Shown: positions 63,909-64,000 of the stretch, piece after piece
Layout of the letters: each line of letters opens with the position of its first letter
Numbering within the stretch: position 1 is the stretch's first letter
NCBI GenBank assembly: GCA_015066365.1
Contig: SVON01000001.1
Span: 124,001-188,000, forward strand
DNA: 64,000 nucleotides
Reading direction: 5' to 3'
Source: Oscillospiraceae bacterium
Lineage (GTDB): Bacteria > Bacillota > Clostridia > Oscillospirales > Acutalibacteraceae
The notes under the pieces: generated by a model
Told to the model about the DNA's origin: nothing
The model's input: only the letters and a program-made list of their open reading frames with translations
The model's database searches: none
Made by a program: the position numbers and the translations under genes

Positions 63909-64000
63909 ACCTTTTCCCACTCCTTTATATCCTTGACGGCCTCATACATCGTTACGTAACTGTCATAACGGCTTTGCGCAACCTCACCGGCTTCTACGGC
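63905..64000 (-). CDS. rsgA: Ribosome small-subunit GTPase RsgA, C-terminal end only
   Basis: Only 31 residues are visible before the right edge; they read AVEAGEVAQSRYDSYVTMYEA and end KEWEKV, which matches the C-terminal helix of RsgA. RsgA helps 30S maturation. Position directly before thiN and spoVM agrees with the conserved prkC-rsgA-(rpe)-thiN order. The catalytic parts are outside the window, so the name is probable. Confidence 0.72.
   Translation of the reverse strand, partial: AVEAGEVAQSRYDSYVTMYEAVKDIKEWEKV

Overview
The window is an ordinary chromosomal stretch from an anaerobic, endospore-forming member of the Clostridia, most like the Oscillospiraceae/Ruminococcaceae. Evidence: pyruvate:ferredoxin oxidoreductase with acetate kinase, a rubredoxin-first rubrerythrin, Feo iron uptake, T-box control of alaS, AGGAGG ribosome binding sites, TTGACA/TATAAT promoters, and many sporulation genes (yabP, yabQ, sipL-like, yunB, spoIIQ-like, spoVM). 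No phage, IS element, CRISPR array or conjugation gene was seen. Genes are dense and lie on both strands, and most convergent pairs share a bidirectional terminator.

Layout. 1-3.6 kb: mreC (partial), mreB, maf and dusB. 3.7-5 kb: a PHP phosphoesterase and a small membrane protein. 5-8.6 kb: pyruvate:ferredoxin oxidoreductase. 8.8-12 kb: HAD phosphatase, tRNA-Leu, a membrane-anchored TIR protein and a metallophosphoesterase. 12-14 kb: groESL under a CIRCE operator. 14-18.6 kb: lipid kinase, rRNA methyltransferase, and the conserved hup-rqcP-yabP-yabQ-divIC-S1 group. 18.7-20.8 kb: two CobW-type metal GTPases, one His-rich. 21-23.6 kb: PHP, TSCPD and RNA methyltransferase genes. 23.7-27.3 kb: pgk-tpiA-gpmI. 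27.4-31.2 kb: O-antigen-ligase-like protein, XRE regulator, DegV and MscL. 31.2-35.4 kb: sipL-like gene and feoA-feoB with a Cys-rich partner.

35.4-42.4 kb: ligA, yunB, an exonuclease, a HIT protein and alaS with its T-box. 42.4-44.1 kb: spoIIQ-like gene, a siroheme-type dehydrogenase and a repeat peptide. 44.1-49.8 kb: DUF951, prfA, a TsaC-CoaE fusion, a lytic transglycosylase, an M18 peptidase and a pseudouridine synthase. 49.8-54.4 kb: UPF0210/ACT pair, DUF378, ackA and tmcAL. 54.4-56.6 kb: rpsF-ssb-rpsR and two PepSY-like lipoproteins. 56.7-58.3 kb: perR-rbr-ftn. 58.4-61.2 kb: phosphofructokinase and mgtE with a leader peptide. 61.3-64 kb: tRNA-Ala, a manganese riboswitch with a cation antiporter, spoVM, thiN and the rsgA end.

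Metal homeostasis recurs. Feo has DtxR-like palindromes, perR-rbr-ftn has Fur-type boxes, the antiporter has a yybP-ykoY RNA, mgtE has a small upstream ORF, and the CobW pair suggests zinc handling. The most unusual points are: (1) the mgtE leader ORF, which starts like enterobacterial MgtL and carries anti-Shine-Dalgarno sequence; (2) an apparent one-base frameshift that removes the last zinc Cys pair of PerR; (3) a 62-residue SQNKQN repeat protein whose repeats differ only synonymously; (4) a 21-bp palindrome over the -35 box of a manganese-riboswitch gene; (5) a TsaC-CoaE fusion; and (6) a TIR protein with a transmembrane helix and an outer domain.
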